From CAZEQD01 sp964514305 (lineage in GTDB: Bacteria > Acidobacteriota > Aminicenantia > Aminicenantales > Aminicenantaceae), in contig CAZEQD010000002.1 of NCBI GenBank assembly GCA_964514305.1, forward strand, positions 24,581 to 88,580: a stretch of DNA of 64,000 nucleotides. Direction: 5' to 3'. Positions 8,689 through 17,190 of the stretch are shown here, piece by piece. Below the pieces are notes generated by a model. It had not been told where the DNA came from. It saw nothing but the letters and a program-made list of their open reading frames with translations, and searched no databases. The position numbers and the translations under genes are program-made. Positions within the stretch are counted from its first letter, which is position 1; each line of letters starts with the position of its first letter.

Positions 8689-9351
8689 ATGAATTTCTTC
8701 AAACTTGTTCTTGGGGCTGGGGTTGTAGTCCAAACTGTTATCTTTATTCTCGTTCTATTTTCAATTTTTTCCTGGGCCATAATTTTCTTTAAAAGAAAAA
8801 CTCTTAAGTCTGCAGCCTCTCAATCAAAAAAATTCCTAGCACTTTTCAGAAAAAGCAACAATCTGTCCGATGTCAACGAAGCTGCCAGAAGATATAAGGC
8901 AAGTCCCCTGGCCGTGCTTTTTCGGTCTGCTTTTAGAGAACTTTCTTACCAAACAAAATCCAACCCCAAGCTTACTCTTAATTCGGCTAAGTTAGAAAGC
9001 ATTAACCGAGCTTTAATTAAAGCTTCCAATCAAGAAATTTCTAGGCTAGAGAAAATGATGAACTTTTTAGCCACTACCGGCAGTGTAACCCCTTTCATCG
9101 GTTTATTTGGAACTGTCTGGGGAATTATGGACGCTTTTCATAGAATTGGCATTGTTCGCTCAGCCAGCCTAGTAACTGTTGCTCCGGGCATTGCTGAAGC
9201 TTTGATTGCCACTGCCGCTGGGCTTTTTGCGGCTATTCCAGCAGTTATTGCTTACAATCATTATCTGCACCGTATAAAAGACTTAATCACCGAAATGGAA
9301 GATTTTTCCATCGAATTTCTGAATTTAGCAGAAAGAATTTATGGCGATTAG
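8689..9351 (+). CDS. tolQ: TolQ/ExbB-family proton channel protein
   Basis: This inner-membrane protein forms the proton channel that energises the Tol-Pal (or TonB) system. The 220-residue product has an N-terminal membrane helix (about 8-30), a cytosolic segment, and two C-terminal helices including [17 protein letters not shown], the family signature around the channel. I chose the ATG at 8689 because GAGG lies 6 bases upstream and because the candidate promoter covers the alternative ATG at 8665. The start begins [11 protein letters not shown], as TolQ proteins do. The 3' end overlaps tolR by 11 bases. Genes tolR, a tonB-like gene, tolB, pal and cpoB follow, which supports the TolQ assignment over ExbB. 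Confidence 0.93.
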   Translation: MNFFKLVLGAGVVVQTVIFILVLFSIFSWAIIFFKRKTLKSAASQSKKFLALFRKSNNLSDVNEAARRYKASPLAVLFRSAFRELSYQTKSNPKLTLNSAKLESINRALIKASNQEISRLEKMMNFLATTGSVTPFIGLFGTVWGIMDAFHRIGIVRSASLVTVAPGIAEALIATAAGLFAAIPAVIAYNHYLHRIKDLITEMEDFSIEFLNLAERIYGD

Positions 9352-9775
9352 AAGACATTCCATTTCTAAAAGACAGATCGGGACTTCTCTCTCTGAAATA
9401 AATGTCACCCCGTTAGTCGATGTCATGCTTGTCCTCCTTATAATATTTATGGTCACTGCTCCCATGATGCAATCAAGTCTCGGAGTTAACTTGCCTCAGG
9501 CTGAAACTGAATCATCACCAGCTGAAGCAGGTCTTACTTTAACCATAACCAAAGACAGGTATATTCATCTTGAAGATTCGGTAATCAATCAATTTCTTTT
9601 GGAGAAAAAGCTAAAAGAATACTTTTTTGGCAAAGAGAAAAAAATTGTTTTTATCAGAGCCGATGAAAGGTTAACCTATGGTTATGTCATTCGCATTTTA
9701 GATATAGTAAAAAAGGCTGGGGTGGAAATAGTAGGCCTGGTCGTCGAACCAGTAGAGGTTAAAGGAAAAAAATGA
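9341..9775 (+). CDS. tolR: TolR/ExbD-family protein
   Basis: The 144-residue protein has a short basic cytosolic N-terminus, one membrane helix and a periplasmic domain. The helix starts with [19 protein letters not shown], in which the conserved aspartate is the proton-carrying residue of the family. The C-terminal domain shows the ExbD/TolR alpha-beta pattern ending in [11 protein letters not shown]. The start overlaps the end of tolQ by 11 bases and its stop overlaps the next gene by 4, so translation is likely coupled. It partners TolQ in the inner membrane motor of the Tol system. Confidence 0.93.
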   Translation: MAIRRHSISKRQIGTSLSEINVTPLVDVMLVLLIIFMVTAPMMQSSLGVNLPQAETESSPAEAGLTLTITKDRYIHLEDSVINQFLLEKKLKEYFFGKEKKIVFIRADERLTYGYVIRILDIVKKAGVEIVGLVVEPVEVKGKK

Positions 9776-10563
9776 GCCTGACCTCCTTTTCAAACCATGA
9801 TACACCTTTCCAAAAATACATTATTCTATCCATAATCTTTCATCTTTCCCTTTTCCTTTTAATTCTTCTTTCCCCTTATTTTCCCAAATCCTCTTCTAAA
9901 GGGATGATCCATTATGTTAATCTCATTTCCCTCCCTCAAGGTGGCGGCGGTTCTTCTCTAGGAGGGAGCAAAGCTTCAGTCACAGCTCTACCTCAAAGAG
10001 AAACACTACGAGACTTAACCACTCCACCAAAATTTGAATCTCGCCCATCTTCAACTTTAAGACATCCCGTCTCCAAACCTAAGAAAGAAAAAAAAATACC
10101 TCCTAAAAAAAAGGCGGTTATTCAAAAACAAGCCCTACCCCCCACTGGACAAGGCAAGGCACAACAGGGAACCTCCTCAGGAGTTGGCTCAGGGGTGAGA
10201 TTAGGTATAGGCAGTGGTCAAGGAACTGGAGGCGGTTTTCAATCCCCATATTCCTCTCAGATTGGCCTGGCCAGTTTTCCTTTTACTTATTATCTCCAAA
10301 TAATTATGGACAGAGTCTCCAATAATTGGTTTACCTCTCTGGTTGAGCCTGGCTTAAGAGGAAAATTTCAGGTAACAGTCTATTTTAAAATATATAAAAG
10401 CGGTCATATATCTGATTTAAAAATAGAAGAATCGAGTGGATTAAGATCGCTTGATCTATCTGCTTTACGAGCCATTCAAACCTCAGCCCCTTTCCCTCCA
10501 TTGCCTAAGGAGTACGATGAAGAATATTTAGGCATTCATCTGATATTTGAGCATTCCAAATGA
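9772..10563 (+). CDS. TonB-family energy transducer occupying the TolA position
   Basis: The 263-residue protein has an N-terminal membrane anchor (about 16-37), a proline/lysine-rich linker ([14 protein letters not shown] near 100), a glycine-rich stretch, and a C-terminal TonB/TolA-like domain (about 170-263) with [18 protein letters not shown] and the [14 protein letters not shown] helix. By position between tolR and tolB it does the job of TolA, linking the TolQR motor across the periplasm. The C-terminal domain reads as TonB-type rather than the E. coli TolA type. It overlaps both neighbours by 4 bases. The role as Tol transducer is inferred from context. Confidence 0.85.
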   Translation: MSLTSFSNHDTPFQKYIILSIIFHLSLFLLILLSPYFPKSSSKGMIHYVNLISLPQGGGGSSLGGSKASVTALPQRETLRDLTTPPKFESRPSSTLRHPVSKPKKEKKIPPKKKAVIQKQALPPTGQGKAQQGTSSGVGSGVRLGIGSGQGTGGGFQSPYSSQIGLASFPFTYYLQIIMDRVSNNWFTSLVEPGLRGKFQVTVYFKIYKSGHISDLKIEESSGLRSLDLSALRAIQTSAPFPPLPKEYDEEYLGIHLIFEHSK

Positions 10564-11849
10564 AAATTAAATTTATACTTTTTTTTCTCGCTTTTTTCCT
10601 GGGGGGAACCCTCCTTCTTCATCCCCAGCAGGAAGTAGTCTTGAGCATTAAAGAAGGGATGCCAGCTATTCCTATTGCTATCCCTGAATTTATAATTCAC
10701 AGTTCTTCTCCTAACCTATCTTCAGCTGCGGCTGATCTCCATCAGGTTATTGTCTCCGACCTGAAGTATAGTCGTGTCTTCCAGCCTCTGCCCAAAAGTT
10801 ATTATGATTACATAAGGCCCTTAAATCCCCGTCAAATATTTTTCAAGGATTGGGAGTCCATCCAAGCTAAAATTCTTTTTGTCGGAGAAGTCTCCTCCTC
10901 AAATGAAAACAGCCTTTTTTTTGAAGGAAAGACTTATGATGTCAAGAGTGGTCGATTTATTTTCGGCAAACGCTATCAAGCTGAAAAATCTCTTCTCCGC
11001 CTAGTAGCCCATAAAATGGCTGACGAGATTATGAAAATTTTTGGAGAAAAGACAATTTTTACTTCTAAAATCGTCTTTATATCTAATAGAGATGGCAATG
11101 ACGAATTGTACATGATGGACTACGACGGTTATAATCAAACCCGAGTAACTTTTAATAAAGTTAGAGACTATATGCCAGCATGGTCGGCCGATGGTCAAAA
11201 GATAGCTTATACTTCTTACAGAAAAAATAAAGCCGCTCTTTACATTTTAAATCCTTTTGAAGGAAAAATAACTGAAGTGTTCAACCAGGGAACAAATTAT
11301 GCTCCTTCTTTCTCTCCAGATGGAAAAAAACTGGCTTTTTGCTCTACTGAAAAAGAGGGAAATCCTGAAATTTATGTCGCTTCGAGCCAAGGAAAAAAGA
11401 TCAGGAGATTAACCTTTAATAAAGCAATAGATACAGCTCCTTCTTGGTCACCAACTGGCCGTGAGATTGCTTTTACTTCAGACCGAAGCGGGACTCCTCA
11501 AATCTACATCATGGATGCTGAAGGCTCAAATGTGCGGCGGATAAGTTTTGGTGGCAGCTACCATGATGCACCTAGTTGGTCACCTACGGGTGATCGCATT
11601 GCTTATGTCTCTCGAGTAGAACAAATATTTGACATCTATATTCTCAATTTGCGGACAAACCAGATTATAAAACTGACCGAAAGCAATGCTCGTAATGAAT
11701 CTCCCTCCTGGTCTCCTGACGGAAGGCATCTTGTCTTCTCTTCCAACTTATCCGGAACTATTCAAATTTATACTATAGATTACGATGGAACCAATTTAAG
11801 GCGGCTGACCTCTGTAGGGGAAAATAAGCTGCCTGATTGGTCTCATTAG
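10560..11849 (+). CDS. tolB: Tol-Pal system beta-propeller protein TolB
   Basis: TolB is a periplasmic protein that binds Pal and outer-membrane partners. The 429-residue precursor has a Sec signal peptide (hydrophobic 3-21), an N-terminal alpha-beta domain (about 30-165), and a six-bladed propeller whose blades carry repeated WSPDG/WSPTG motifs followed by IAYTS or IAFTS and an IY-MD strand. The protein ends LPDWSH. Length matches TolB (about 430). Its start overlaps the tonB-like gene by 4 bases. After it comes a 155-base gap with a promoter for pal. Confidence 0.95.
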   Translation: MKIKFILFFLAFFLGGTLLLHPQQEVVLSIKEGMPAIPIAIPEFIIHSSSPNLSSAAADLHQVIVSDLKYSRVFQPLPKSYYDYIRPLNPRQIFFKDWESIQAKILFVGEVSSSNENSLFFEGKTYDVKSGRFIFGKRYQAEKSLLRLVAHKMADEIMKIFGEKTIFTSKIVFISNRDGNDELYMMDYDGYNQTRVTFNKVRDYMPAWSADGQKIAYTSYRKNKAALYILNPFEGKITEVFNQGTNYAPSFSPDGKKLAFCSTEKEGNPEIYVASSQGKKIRRLTFNKAIDTAPSWSPTGREIAFTSDRSGTPQIYIMDAEGSNVRRISFGGSYHDAPSWSPTGDRIAYVSRVEQIFDIYILNLRTNQIIKLTESNARNESPSWSPDGRHLVFSSNLSGTIQIYTIDYDGTNLRRLTSVGENKLPDWSH

Positions 11850-11903
11850 AAACTCAGGGGAAGGTCCCTAGAAAAGTTTCCCCTAGGTTTCCCTTAAATA
11901 GTG

Positions 11904-11934
11904 TTGACAGAGGTTGAGTTTAATTGTATATAAT
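11904..11934 (+). promoter_or_regulatory. Candidate promoter for pal
   Basis: TTGACA at 11904-11909 is followed by TATAAT at 11929-11934 (spacing 19); an overlapping TGTATA at 11926 gives spacing 16. The pal start is 70 bases downstream with a strong AAAGGAGG site. This would let pal, cpoB and ssb be expressed apart from tolQ-tolB. Confidence 0.6.
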
Positions 11935-12004
11935 TGTGGGAGAAAAGGTGTAGCGATTTTCGTTAAGAAATTGACAGATAATAAAAAAATCTAAAGGAGG
12001 CCCA

Positions 12005-12559
12005 ATGAAAAAAAGTCTTATTATTTATTTGTCCTTAATGCTGGTTTTTGCTTTCTTCATTTCCTGTCGGAAAAAAGTAGAGCAAGAACCCCCTCCTCCA
12101 CCGCCTCAAGTTAAGGAACAGCCAAAAGTTGAAAAAGTTCAAAAGCCGGCCGTAGTTAAAAAACCAAAATTGACTGAAGAAGAAATATTTATGGCCAAGT
12201 CACTTGAAGAAATCAACAAGGAAGCCCCTCTTAAAATGATTCATTTCGATTTTGACCGCTATTTCATCCGCGACGATGCTAAGCCTGTCTTAGAAGCGGA
12301 CGCTCAATGGTTGAAAAAATACCAAACTGTCAAAATCCTCATCGAGGGCCATTGTGATGAAAGGGGAACTGAAGAGTACAATCTTGCTCTGGGCGAAAAG
12401 AGGGCCAAGGCTACTTTTGACTATCTTGTTTCTTTAGGCATTTCTCCCGACAGGATGAAAATCATATCCTATGGCAAAAGCCAACCTTTAGATCCTGGTC
12501 ACAATGAAGCTGCCTGGGCCAAAAACAGAAGAGCCAAATTTACAATCATAGCTAAATAA
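12005..12559 (+). CDS. pal: Peptidoglycan-associated lipoprotein Pal
   Basis: Pal anchors the outer membrane to peptidoglycan and is the target of the Tol motor. The 184-residue precursor has a lipoprotein signal with lipobox FISC (Cys 21), a proline-rich and lysine-rich linker (about 25-60), and a C-terminal OmpA-like domain (about 75-184). The domain includes IHFDFDRYFI, the peptidoglycan-binding segment ILIEGHCDERGTEEYN and a final NRRAKF. A strong ribosome site AAAGGAGG precedes the ATG. It follows tolB and precedes cpoB by 3 bases. Confidence 0.95.
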   Translation: MKKSLIIYLSLMLVFAFFISCRKKVEQEPPPPPPQVKEQPKVEKVQKPAVVKKPKLTEEEIFMAKSLEEINKEAPLKMIHFDFDRYFIRDDAKPVLEADAQWLKKYQTVKILIEGHCDERGTEEYNLALGEKRAKATFDYLVSLGISPDRMKIISYGKSQPLDPGHNEAAWAKNRRAKFTIIAK

Positions 12560-12562
12560 TCT

Positions 12563-13420
12563 ATGAACCGAAAGCTTTCTTCAGGGATATTTCTTATCCT
12601 TATTATTCCACTCCTTTTAATGGGGACCGATAAAAGTAAAAAGGCTTACGAATTAATTTACAAAGATGTCCAGCTGCTAAAACAAAAAATTATTCAGCTC
12701 GAACTAAACATCAAATCTAACTCCGAAGATATTAAGACTATAAAAAAGCAACTTGATGAAATCTTAAATATTGCCAAACTCCTTCAACAAGAACAGGCAA
12801 GTTTTCAGCAAAGCCAGAAAAATATTCCAGCTCAGTATCAAGTCTTGGTTGAAAAAATAGAAACGATGAACTCCCAATTTGCCAAATTCGCCGATGAATT
12901 AAGGGGAGTAAAACAGGCCTCCCTGCAGCAGTTTGCACGAAAAGAACAGCCGCCCCAAGAATCCACCTCTTCTCAACAAAAAGAGGAAAAAGCACTCAAA
13001 GAAAAGAAACAACCCCCTCCTACTCCTATTCTGCCCCCAACCATCTCTCCCCAGGAAGTATACAATACAGCCTATTCTGACTATTTAAAAGGAAATTTTC
13101 AATTAGCCATTGAAGGTTTTTCTCTTTACAGACAACAATTTCAAGAAAGCCCCTTAGCTGATAATGCTTTATACTGGATAGGGGAGTGTTATTTCAGCCA
13201 GAAAAAATTCCAAGAAGCTATCGACCAGTTTAACGAATTAATACTCAATTATCCTCATGGTGACAAAGTAGCTGCAGCTTATCTGAAAAAAGGAATAAGC
13301 TTAGTAGAATTAGGCAAAAAGGATGAAGCTCTGGCAGTTTTCAAATTATTAATTAGCAAATATCCTCTTGAAGAAGAAACAAAAATTGCCCAAGAAAAAA
13401 TAAAGGAATTAATTTCTTAA
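12563..13420 (+). CDS. cpoB: Tol-Pal associated periplasmic TPR protein (CpoB/YbgF)
   Basis: The 285-residue precursor begins with a Sec signal (about 1-21), then a long coiled coil (about 25-115) rich in Lys, Gln and Glu, a Pro/Gln/Lys linker, and three C-terminal TPR units (about 165-280), starting EVYNTAYSDYLKGNFQLAI. That order of coiled coil followed by TPRs is the CpoB/YbgF architecture; the coiled coil mediates trimerisation in E. coli. It lies 3 bases after pal, the usual place for this gene. It probably coordinates outer membrane constriction with cell wall synthesis, inferred from the family. Confidence 0.9.
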   Translation: MNRKLSSGIFLILIIPLLLMGTDKSKKAYELIYKDVQLLKQKIIQLELNIKSNSEDIKTIKKQLDEILNIAKLLQQEQASFQQSQKNIPAQYQVLVEKIETMNSQFAKFADELRGVKQASLQQFARKEQPPQESTSSQQKEEKALKEKKQPPPTPILPPTISPQEVYNTAYSDYLKGNFQLAIEGFSLYRQQFQESPLADNALYWIGECYFSQKKFQEAIDQFNELILNYPHGDKVAAAYLKKGISLVELGKKDEALAVFKLLISKYPLEEETKIAQEKIKELIS

Positions 13421-13422
13421 CC

Positions 13423-13875
13423 ATGAGAGATATAAACAGTTTAAACAAAGTTATTCTCATTGGCCGCCTTGGACAAAGGCCTGAACTAAGATATTTACCT
13501 CAAACAGAAAGAGCTGTAGCCAGATTTACTTTGGCCACTAACGAACGCTATTTTAATCCTACCACCAACGAAAGCAACGTTAAAGCCGAATGGCATCGGA
13601 TAGTCGTCTGGGGAAAACTAGCTGAATTTTGCGATAAATACCTTACTCAAGGCAAACAAATTTATCTCGAAGGAAAACTTAGAACCCGCAGCTGGCAAGA
13701 TAAAGAAGGCCGTAAAAGGTTTACGACTGAAATCGAAGCCCAAAATATCATTCTCTTAGGAAAGAAAGAAGACACAACCATTCCTGAGGAATACTCTCAA
13801 GTGGCACCTTCTGAATTTCCTCAGGAAGAAACAGAAACTAAAGATGATCAAGAAGAGGATGAGGTCCCCTTTTAA
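13423..13875 (+). CDS. ssb: Single-stranded DNA-binding protein
   Basis: The 150-residue protein is an OB-fold SSB: SLNKVILIGRLGQRPELRY at the N-terminus, AEWHRIVVWGKLAEFC in the middle (about 56-71), and a C-terminal acidic tail ending EEDEVPF, the peptide that recruits replication and repair enzymes. The tail residues match the DDDIPF-type consensus. It begins 2 bases after the cpoB stop. Association with the tol operon is unusual but the spacing implies co-transcription. Confidence 0.94.
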   Translation: MRDINSLNKVILIGRLGQRPELRYLPQTERAVARFTLATNERYFNPTTNESNVKAEWHRIVVWGKLAEFCDKYLTQGKQIYLEGKLRTRSWQDKEGRKRFTTEIEAQNIILLGKKEDTTIPEEYSQVAPSEFPQEETETKDDQEEDEVPF

Positions 13876-13954
13876 TCCCTGAAAATTGAGCTTAGTCAAT
13901 AGTAGGATAGCTTGAATTTACAAGCCAAATTGTGGCAGTCATAAAGGAAACCTG

Positions 13955-14347
13955 ATGTTGGAAGATGATGAGAAAAAGAAAGAATTGTCTTTTCGAAAAC
14001 AAATAAAAGAAGATAAGAGACCCTGGGGAAAATTTAGAGCTTATCCCCATCAGCTAGCCAACAGCATCAAGATCATTACTATTAATCCAGGTCAAGCTCT
14101 CTCTCTTCAATATCACAATCATCGAAGCGAGTTTTGGGTAGTTTTAGATAAAGGGTTAGAGATAACAGTTGGAGATAAAGTTTGGCAACCTGAGGAAAAC
14201 GAAGAAGTATTTATACCCCAAAAAGTTCCTCACCGCCTTCGTTGTTTAGGCCCTAAACAAGCCCGGGTTATGGAGATTTGGATTGGCCATTCAGATGAAA
14301 ATGATATCGTCCGTCTCCAAAACGACTATGGACGAAACTTTCCTTAA
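13955..14347 (+). CDS. Stand-alone cupin of the mannose-6-phosphate isomerase type II family
   Basis: The 130-residue protein is a single cupin barrel resembling the C-terminal isomerase domain of bifunctional GMP/M6P enzymes. It has DKRPWGKFRAY at about 21-31, GQALSLQYHNHRSEFWVV (cupin motif 1 with metal-binding His and Glu), and FIPQKVPHRL (motif 2). No nucleotidyltransferase domain is attached. It may isomerise mannose-6-phosphate to fructose-6-phosphate or bind another sugar phosphate. It is preceded by an AAAGGAAA ribosome site. It converges with ptsI across 45 bases. Family is clear, substrate is not. Confidence 0.8.
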   Translation: MLEDDEKKKELSFRKQIKEDKRPWGKFRAYPHQLANSIKIITINPGQALSLQYHNHRSEFWVVLDKGLEITVGDKVWQPEENEEVFIPQKVPHRLRCLGPKQARVMEIWIGHSDENDIVRLQNDYGRNFP

Positions 14348-14392
14348 GGTAGGATTTATATTTCTTTAAGCTTATCAGCTATTCAGCCTGGC

Positions 14393-16150
14393 TTAGGCCA
14401 TAAGGAAAGCTTTGGGATATTTAACCAGCACTTTCTCTATAATATACTCTTCAATTTCTTGAGAAGTAGGTAAGATTATCGCCTTGCGCACAATGTTTTT
14501 TACAACTTTATATTCAACTGAGCGTAAGGCTCTTTTTACTCTAGGAATAAAAATAGGATTCATACTATACTGGCGCAAGCCAAAGCCAAGTAAGACTATG
14601 GCTGAGAGAGGGTCAGCGGCCATCTCGCCGCAAACAGTTACCTCTTTTCCTGCCTTTCGGGCTCCCTCAATAATAAATTTTATAAGTTTTAAAATAGAAG
14701 GATGAAGCGGTTTATAAAGGTAGGAAACTAACTCATTAGAACGGTCAACCGCCAAATAATACTGGATTAAATCATTGGTGCCAATACTCAAAAAGTCAAC
14801 CTCTTGGGCCAAAACATTAGACAAAGCCGCTGCCGCTGGTACTTCGATCATGATTCCCAAGGGAATATTCTCATCAAATTTCTCTCGTTTTATTGTCAGC
14901 TCCTGTTTTACCTCCTGGAAAATGTGTTTGATCTCAGCTAATTCTTCAATCTCAGTCACCATTGGAATTAAAATTCTTATGTTTTTCAGGAAACTTGCCC
15001 TGAGAATTGCTCTCAGTTGAATTTTAAACAAATCTTTGTTGCGGAGAGAAAATCTTATGGCTCTCAATCCTAAAGCAGGATTGGGCTCTTTTTCAATTTT
15101 TAATTGAGGCAAACTCTTTTCACCGCCTAAATCTAAAGTCCGGATGAAAACTGGTTGAGGATAGGCTTCTTTAGCAATCCGGGAATAAATAGAAAAGTGA
15201 TCATCTTCTTTGGGCACCGTATCACTTTGAAGATAAATAAATTCAGAACGAAAAAGTCCTATGCCCTCCGCTCCTAAAGAAAAAGCCAGATTCACTTCTT
15301 CAGGAAGTTCGATGTTGGCTAAAGGAAAAAACTTAAAACTATCTAAGGTAAGGGATCTTAACTTGGCTGTTTTTTTAAGTTCATGACGGTAAATATCATA
15401 CTTCTCTTTTTTGCTGGAAAACTCCTTTCTGATGGCTCGAGGTGGATTAATTATTACCTCACCGTCAGTTCCGTCGACAATCAAAAAATCTCCATCTTCT
15501 ACAACTTTGGTAATATTTCCTAAGCCAACCACAGCCGGGATATTTAAGGAGCGAGCCAGAATAGCCGTATGAGAAGTCTGCCCACCCATATCAAGGGCTA
15601 TTCCCAAAGTATTTCCTCGGCTCAGCTTGGAGGCTGCCTCTGATGGTAAAAGTTCATGAGCCACTAAAATTTTTTCTGTATCATCTTCTCTTTCTTCAGG
15701 AGCAGAAGCCTCCAGGTTATTATAAATCTTACTAAGCACGTCAGATACATCTGATCTCCTTTGTCTGAAATACTCATCAGTTATCGATTCAAAAAGTTTT
15801 TGGTATTTATTATGAACTTGAGATATAGCCCATTCTGATCTGGTCTTTTCTTGCTTAATTATTCTCTGCAGTTCTGACAATAATGATTTATCTTCAAGAA
15901 TGAGAAGGTGCGCATCAAAAATAAAAGAGTGCTCCTTTCCTATTTTCTTCTTTACTTGTTCTTTTATTTTAATTAGTTGTTCTTTTGTCCGGTTCAGAGC
16001 ATTCCTCAACCTTTTTATCTCCTTATCCACCTGTAATAAGGGAAGGCTTTCTTTTCGGGCAGTAAAGACAATTCTGCCCAAGAGCCGAACTTTACCCATA
16101 GCAATCCCAGGAGAGACTCCAATTCCTCTTAGCCTAAAATAATCCATCAC
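14393..16150 (-). CDS. ptsI: Phosphoenolpyruvate-protein phosphotransferase (PTS Enzyme I)
   Basis: Enzyme I transfers phosphate from PEP to HPr. The 585-residue protein has the N-terminal HPr-binding domain, the phosphohistidine motif GGQTSHTAILARS near 190, the PEP-binding barrel with LGLRAIRFSL, IMIEVPAAA and SIGTNDLIQY, and the active-site cysteine in VTVCGEMA. Length matches Enzyme I (about 575). No GAF domain is fused, so it is not PtsP. It overlaps ptsH by 4 bases and is the last gene of a three-gene cluster EIIA-HPr-EI. No EIIB or EIIC permease is seen in the window, pointing to a regulatory role. Confidence 0.95.
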   Translation of the reverse strand: MMDYFRLRGIGVSPGIAMGKVRLLGRIVFTARKESLPLLQVDKEIKRLRNALNRTKEQLIKIKEQVKKKIGKEHSFIFDAHLLILEDKSLLSELQRIIKQEKTRSEWAISQVHNKYQKLFESITDEYFRQRRSDVSDVLSKIYNNLEASAPEEREDDTEKILVAHELLPSEAASKLSRGNTLGIALDMGGQTSHTAILARSLNIPAVVGLGNITKVVEDGDFLIVDGTDGEVIINPPRAIRKEFSSKKEKYDIYRHELKKTAKLRSLTLDSFKFFPLANIELPEEVNLAFSLGAEGIGLFRSEFIYLQSDTVPKEDDHFSIYSRIAKEAYPQPVFIRTLDLGGEKSLPQLKIEKEPNPALGLRAIRFSLRNKDLFKIQLRAILRASFLKNIRILIPMVTEIEELAEIKHIFQEVKQELTIKREKFDENIPLGIMIEVPAAAALSNVLAQEVDFLSIGTNDLIQYYLAVDRSNELVSYLYKPLHPSILKLIKFIIEGARKAGKEVTVCGEMAADPLSAIVLLGFGLRQYSMNPIFIPRVKRALRSVEYKVVKNIVRKAIILPTSQEIEEYIIEKVLVKYPKAFLMA

Positions 16151-16416
16151 TCTTTCTCTTGGAATTTATCATCAATTAAAGCTATTAAGGCCTGCAGGGC
16201 ATTTTTTTCATCCTGCCCGGAGATTCTTAGGATTATCTCTGAACCTTGAGTAGCCGCTAAGGTCAAAATGCCCAAGATGCTTTTGCCATCAATTTCATTG
16301 CCATCTTTTTCTATCCTGACACTTGAACTAAAACGATTGGCCAGGTTAACAAACTTTACGGCAGCTCTAGCATGCAGCCCAAGCTTATTTTTTATGGTAA
16401 TTTTCTTCTCAACCAT
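16147..16416 (-). CDS. ptsH: Phosphocarrier protein HPr
   Basis: The 89-residue HPr has the active-site histidine in LGLHARAAVKF (His 16) and the regulatory serine in GKSILGIL (near 47). Having both sites means it can be phosphorylated by Enzyme I on His and by HPr kinase on Ser, and an HPr kinase gene lies 1.6 kb away in the same strand. It overlaps ptsI by 4 bases and follows the EIIA gene by 17. Confidence 0.95.
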   Translation of the reverse strand: MVEKKITIKNKLGLHARAAVKFVNLANRFSSSVRIEKDGNEIDGKSILGILTLAATQGSEIILRISGQDEKNALQALIALIDDKFQEKE

Positions 16417-16433
16417 TGAAAAGAAAGAAATTA

Positions 16434-16835
16434 TTACTTACTACTTAAAAGGGCGCTGGCTAAATGTATATTTTTCTTTCCTTGTTCCACTACTTTCCTG
16501 GCTACTTCTTTCAAATTATTGCTCCTTTGAAGAGACACAAATTTAATGAGCATGGGCAGATTTACACCAGTGATTATTTCTACTTTATTATTTTTCATAA
16601 AGCTAAAACTCAAATTGGAAGGAGTCCCTCCAAACATGTCTGTAAAGATAACAACTCCATTTTTCTGATCTACCCTTTTCAAACTCTGATTTATCTTCTT
16701 TTTTGACTCCTCAACATCGTCATACCAGCCAATGGAAATAGCTTCAATATTGACTACTTCTCCCAGAATAATATTTAGAGCATTAAGCAGTTCCTCGGCC
16801 AGCTTTCCGTGAGAAACTATAATACCACCTATCAT
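16434..16835 (-). CDS. PTS EIIA component, mannose family
   Basis: The 133-residue protein is a stand-alone EIIA(Man)-type domain: VSHGKLAEELL places the phosphoacceptor histidine at residue 9, and FTDMFGGTPSN is the family's second signature. It would receive phosphate from HPr. No EIIB, EIIC or EIID gene is near, and in this respect it resembles EIIA(Man)-like proteins that sit with HPr and Enzyme I in regulatory PTS clusters. It is the first gene of the cluster; a candidate promoter lies 41 bases upstream. Confidence 0.9.
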   Translation of the reverse strand: MIGGIIVSHGKLAEELLNALNIILGEVVNIEAISIGWYDDVEESKKKINQSLKRVDQKNGVVIFTDMFGGTPSNLSFSFMKNNKVEIITGVNLPMLIKFVSLQRSNNLKEVARKVVEQGKKNIHLASALLSSK

Positions 16836-16875
16836 CTCAGCTTCTATTCTTTTTTAAATTATTCAATCTTGATTT

Positions 16876-16904
16876 ATTTTATCACTTCTCCTATCTAAAC
16901 TTAA
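16876..16904 (-). promoter_or_regulatory. Candidate promoter of the EIIA-ptsH-ptsI cluster
   Basis: On the minus strand an extended -10, TGATAAAAT (hexamer 16881-16876), lies 17 bases after a poor -35 TTAAGT (16904-16899). It sits 41 bases before the EIIA start. The -35 match is weak. Confidence 0.35.
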
Positions 16905-16947
16905 GTTTTTTATTTTTCCAGTAAGTACTTGTCCCAAATCATCCCAA

Positions 16948-17112
16948 AAGTATTTCCAAAACCGTTATAGCTAATAATGAATTTGTATCTAGAAGCAGCG
17001 ACCTTCGGCCATCCGAGCCTATAGTGAGAGGTCTTGGTGAGGATGGGAGAAATCGCTGCCAAATTTCATTTCTTGGTGAGGAATTTCACTCATCACGGTT
17101 TTAAGGAAGCTT
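16948..17112. repeat. Full copy (C) of the ~170 bp hairpin element
   Basis: The left end AAGTATTTCCAAAACCGTTAT and the right end ATCACGGTTTTAAGGAAGCTT are near-inverted repeats. GCAGCGACC on the left and GAAATCGCTGC on the right close an inner stem. The centre has the shared CCGAGCCTATAGTGAGAGGTCTTGG. Unlike the other copies it lies between two genes read the same way (rapZ and EIIA, both minus). It is the shortest full copy, with part of the G-rich centre missing. The remainder of the 16836-17190 gap shows only the EIIA promoter candidate. Confidence 0.8.
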
Positions 17113-17190
17113 ACATTTTTCCAAGAAGGGAAAGTTCCTTTGAATAATAAAATTAGCTCTTATTCAACCAGGAATTAATATTTAAAGCTC

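Noticed and set aside
11854..11886. Possible terminator after tolB (AGGGGAA / TTCCCCT)
   Set aside because: The stem is only 7 bp with a wide loop and is not followed by a T-run.
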